Positions 6,477-7,929 of a stretch of 7,929 bases of DNA are shown piece after piece. A model generated the notes under the pieces. That model was given only the letters and a program-made list of their open reading frames with translations. It was not told the DNA's origin and searched no databases. Numbering within the stretch: position 1 is the first letter of the stretch; every line of letters begins with the position of its first letter. This DNA comes from Tissierellia bacterium. Lineage in GTDB: Bacteria; Bacillota; Clostridia; Tissierellales; Dethiosulfatibacteraceae. Made by a program: the position numbers and the translations under genes. The stretch covers positions 1-7,929 of the forward strand of contig SKID01000366.1 of the NCBI GenBank assembly GCA_007116605.1, in the 5' to 3' direction.

Positions 6477-7637
6477 ATGAATCATGAAATGGAATATGAA
6501 AACACATTTGTAGAATTGAAAAAAAAGAAACGTCCTAAAAAATCAGGTTATTTTTTGGCTGGCTTTTTAGGCGCTTTGCTAGGATTAATCACAGGGGTAT
6601 TTGGCGTTTTTTATTATTTAGATAATTTTTTAGAGATGCCTGAATCAGAAACATCCCTAGTGGCAACTCCTATCAATATTAGATTACAAGATGAAGTCTA
6701 TTATGCAGTAGCAGTTGCCCAAAAAGCAATGGATTCTGTTGTAGGGATTATCACAAAAGAAACTTACAACAATGCGTTCTTTGGACCACAAACTACTGAG
6801 GGCATTGGATCAGGAGTTATTGTAAGTTCTGATGGTTTCATTTTAACAAACTCTCATGTTGTCTCTGATGGTAGAGCAGATAGCATTATTGTGAGACTAA
6901 CAGATGGCACTGAAATTGAAGGACAAGTTTTATGGAACAATGCTACTTTAGATTTAGCCATTGTAAAAGTTGAAAGAGAAGGGTTGCAAGCTGCTGAACT
7001 AGGAGACTCAGATGCGCTAATCATTGGAGAGCCTGTAGTAGCGATTGGAAATCCTCTTAGTTTGCAATTAGATCGAACGGTTACCAATGGGATAATTAGT
7101 GGATTAAATAGATCGATTAATATTGACAGATATACCGTGATGAAGCCTTTGATTCAAACAAATGCATCCATTAATCCTGGAAATAGTGGTGGCCCTTTGC
7201 TAAACGCAAGAGGTCAAGTCATAGGGATTAATACAGCCAAAATTATTTCAGCAGAAGGATTAGGTTTTTCTATACCTATTAATATTGCCAGAAGCCTAGT
7301 GGAAGAGATGATTGCTGAAGGCAGTATTACAGATGTATACATGGGTATTCGAGGTGTGACTTTGGCCGTTTATGAACGACAACTCAACGTGTCCTTGTCT
7401 GCTGATTATGGTGTGGTAGTTGTGGAAACAGTGACGGGTTCACCAGCAGCAAAAGCAGGTCTGCAAACAGGTGATGTGATCCAAAGCATTAACAACACAA
7501 AGATTGTCGATATGGGAGATATTCAAAGACATTTGTTTAAATTCAAACCTAATGACGAAGCTGAGTTGACAATCATTAGAAATGGTGAGGAAATCACATT
7601 GACCATTGTTTTCGAAGCTAAACCAGAAGATTTTTAA
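6477..7637 (+). CDS. htrA: HtrA/DegP-type membrane-anchored serine protease with PDZ domain
   Basis: Protein of 386 residues that degrades or refolds damaged exported proteins at the outer face of the membrane. Order: a short cytoplasmic tail with a basic cluster KKKKRPKK (15-22); one membrane segment at about 25-48; a linker; a trypsin-like protease domain about 75-275; a PDZ domain about 290-380. The catalytic triad is intact: His127 in LTNSHVV, Asp159 in NATLDLAIV and Ser237 in GNSGGPLL. The membrane segment is not a cleavable signal peptide by eye, so the protease should remain tethered, as in B. subtilis HtrA/HtrB/YyxA (YycK). YyxA is the member that ends the wal operon in Bacillus, and position makes this gene its counterpart. 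It is separated from yycJ by 175 bases with possible regulatory elements, so it may also be expressed on its own during envelope stress. Full length, no cysteine, no frameshift. Confidence 0.96.
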   Translation: MNHEMEYENTFVELKKKKRPKKSGYFLAGFLGALLGLITGVFGVFYYLDNFLEMPESETSLVATPINIRLQDEVYYAVAVAQKAMDSVVGIITKETYNNAFFGPQTTEGIGSGVIVSSDGFILTNSHVVSDGRADSIIVRLTDGTEIEGQVLWNNATLDLAIVKVEREGLQAAELGDSDALIIGEPVVAIGNPLSLQLDRTVTNGIISGLNRSINIDRYTVMKPLIQTNASINPGNSGGPLLNARGQVIGINTAKIISAEGLGFSIPINIARSLVEEMIAEGSITDVYMGIRGVTLAVYERQLNVSLSADYGVVVVETVTGSPAAKAGLQTGDVIQSINNTKIVDMGDIQRHLFKFKPNDEAELTIIRNGEEITLTIVFEAKPEDF

Positions 7638-7675
7638 GGTAGCCCTACCCATTTGTTTTCATAAATCAATATGTT

Positions 7676-7716
7676 TCCCTCGTAGTTTCACATTTGACAC
7701 CTTAAGGGGTTTTTTT
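7676..7716 (+). terminator. Probable intrinsic terminator of the wal operon
   Basis: TCCCT (7676-7680) pairs with AGGGG (7705-7709), including one wobble. A mostly unpaired 4+4 internal loop follows, then GTTTCA (7685-7690) pairs with TGACAC (7695-7700) with one mismatch around the loop CATT. Seven T residues (7710-7716) follow at once. It starts 38 bases after the htrA stop. The opposite strand has no T-run after the hairpin, so it should act only on + strand transcripts. The interrupted stem keeps confidence moderate. Confidence 0.55.
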
Positions 7717-7719
7717 ACT

Positions 7720-7806
7720 AGGATAAAACAGGTTCTCGTTGCTTCTATAAGTCGCTTATTATGTGATCCTTTGCTTCCTCGCTTAAGCTAACTAAAGGAT
7801 AAAACA
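7720..7806 (+). repeat. Direct repeat AGGATAAAACA, two copies
   Basis: AGGATAAAACA occurs at 7720-7730 and again at 7796-7806, 76 bases apart. Each copy is preceded by ACTA (directly in the first, with two extra A residues in the second). The first copy lies just outside the stop of the minus-strand frame and the second lies inside it. The same interval also contains TTGCTTC (7739 and 7771) and TCGCTTA (7752 and 7779) twice each. The cause is unknown. Confidence 0.5.
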
Positions 7807-7929
7807 CGTATCTCCGATGACTCACAGGGCTAGATTCTACTTGTTCAAGTGGGGGAATAGCCCTGTAGAGTCCCTGGATAACGGTCTCTAAGGTCAGCTG
7901 CTGTTTACACAACATCTGAACCAAGAGTC
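7745..7929 (-). CDS. Unidentified protein, C-terminal 60 codons only (runs off window edge)
   Basis: On the minus strand one frame stays open for 60 codons from the window edge to a TAG at 7745-7747; the other five frames are broken by stops here. The peptide includes KQQLTLETVIQGLYRAIPPL and ends LSEEAKDHIISDL, a plausible soluble helical tail. I do not recognise the family. G+C is about 44% by my count against about one third in the neighbouring genes, and codons such as CAG, CTG, ACC, CCC and CGG are frequent here but scarce in the wal genes, so transfer is possible; a transposase tail would fit but no signature is visible. The gene would converge on htrA. An open run of 60 codons can occur by chance, so this is tentative. 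The first internal ATG is at 7913-7915, but the frame continues past it. Confidence 0.4.
   Translation of the reverse strand, partial: LLVQMLCKQQLTLETVIQGLYRAIPPLEQVESSPVSHRRYVFYPLVSLSEEAKDHIISDL
7819..7872. repeat. Long interrupted inverted repeat
   Basis: GACTCACAGGGCTA (7819-7832) pairs with TAGCCCTGT (7858-7866) and GAGTC (7868-7872). This gives 14 base pairs with a single bulged A at 7867. Inside, ACTTG (7839-7843) and CAAGT (7846-7850) form a second stem. It falls within the tentative minus-strand coding frame, so it may be a chance property of that sequence, a subterminal hairpin of a mobile element, or part of a structured RNA. Confidence 0.5.

Noticed and set aside
7638..7649. Hairpin GGTAGCCCTACC right after the htrA stop as the terminator
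   Set aside because: The stem is four to five pairs with a very tight loop, and no continuous T-run follows; the structure at 7676-7716 is the better candidate.
7606..7791. + strand open frame of 61 codons over the end of htrA
   Set aside because: It begins inside htrA in another frame, has no ribosome-binding site, and runs through the terminator.
7717..7929. 6S RNA, tmRNA, RNase P RNA, T-box or a riboswitch
   Set aside because: None of the conserved motifs I know for these classes could be identified. A hairpin alone is not enough, so only the repeat is listed and a covariance search is proposed.
1..7929. CRISPR array, tRNA or rRNA genes
   Set aside because: No regularly spaced repeats, no cloverleaf and no rRNA signature were seen on either strand.

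Overview
The window holds most of a walRK (yycFG) cell-wall-homeostasis operon from a low-GC, Gram-positive bacterium. It is most likely a member of the Clostridia. Three sample lines from coding sequence average roughly one third G+C, ribosome-binding sites are strong and purine-rich, and the gene order is a walR/walK/yycH/yycI/yycJ/htrA core seen only in Firmicutes. All confidently called genes are on the + strand. I cannot name the species.

Layout. Bases 1-98 are the last 31 codons of the response regulator WalR. The sensor kinase walK (100-1911) follows at once, with its ribosome-binding site inside the walR end. yycH (1904-3319) overlaps walK by 8 bases, and yycI (3306-4124) overlaps yycH by 14 bases, so these genes are packed as one co-translated block. 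After a 78-base gap with a plausible promoter comes murA (4203-5480). Its closest resemblance is to the MurZ/MurAB paralogue of Gram-positive bacteria. Then comes yycJ/walJ (5513-6301, GTG start), a metallo-beta-lactamase-fold protein. A 175-base leader rich in inverted repeats precedes htrA (6477-7637), a membrane-anchored trypsin-like serine protease with a PDZ domain. A probable intrinsic terminator (7676-7716) closes the operon.

How the genes work together. WalK senses the envelope and phosphorylates WalR, which controls wall hydrolases and wall metabolism in Firmicutes. YycH and YycI are single-pass membrane proteins with extracytoplasmic domains that tune WalK. MurA makes the first committed peptidoglycan precursor. 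YycJ links the operon to DNA or cell-division processes in a way that is still poorly defined. HtrA handles misfolded exported proteins. Having murA inside the block puts a sensor of wall synthesis next to the enzyme that commits carbon to it.

The last 185 bases (7745-7929) differ. They are more G+C rich (about 44% by my count), and the only frame open across them is on the minus strand, which reads as the C-terminal 60 codons of an unidentified protein convergent with htrA. This may be the edge of an acquired element.

I did not find a previously undescribed system. The items most worth a second look are the nested inverted repeats upstream of htrA, the murZ-type gene within the wal operon, and the compositionally odd right edge.
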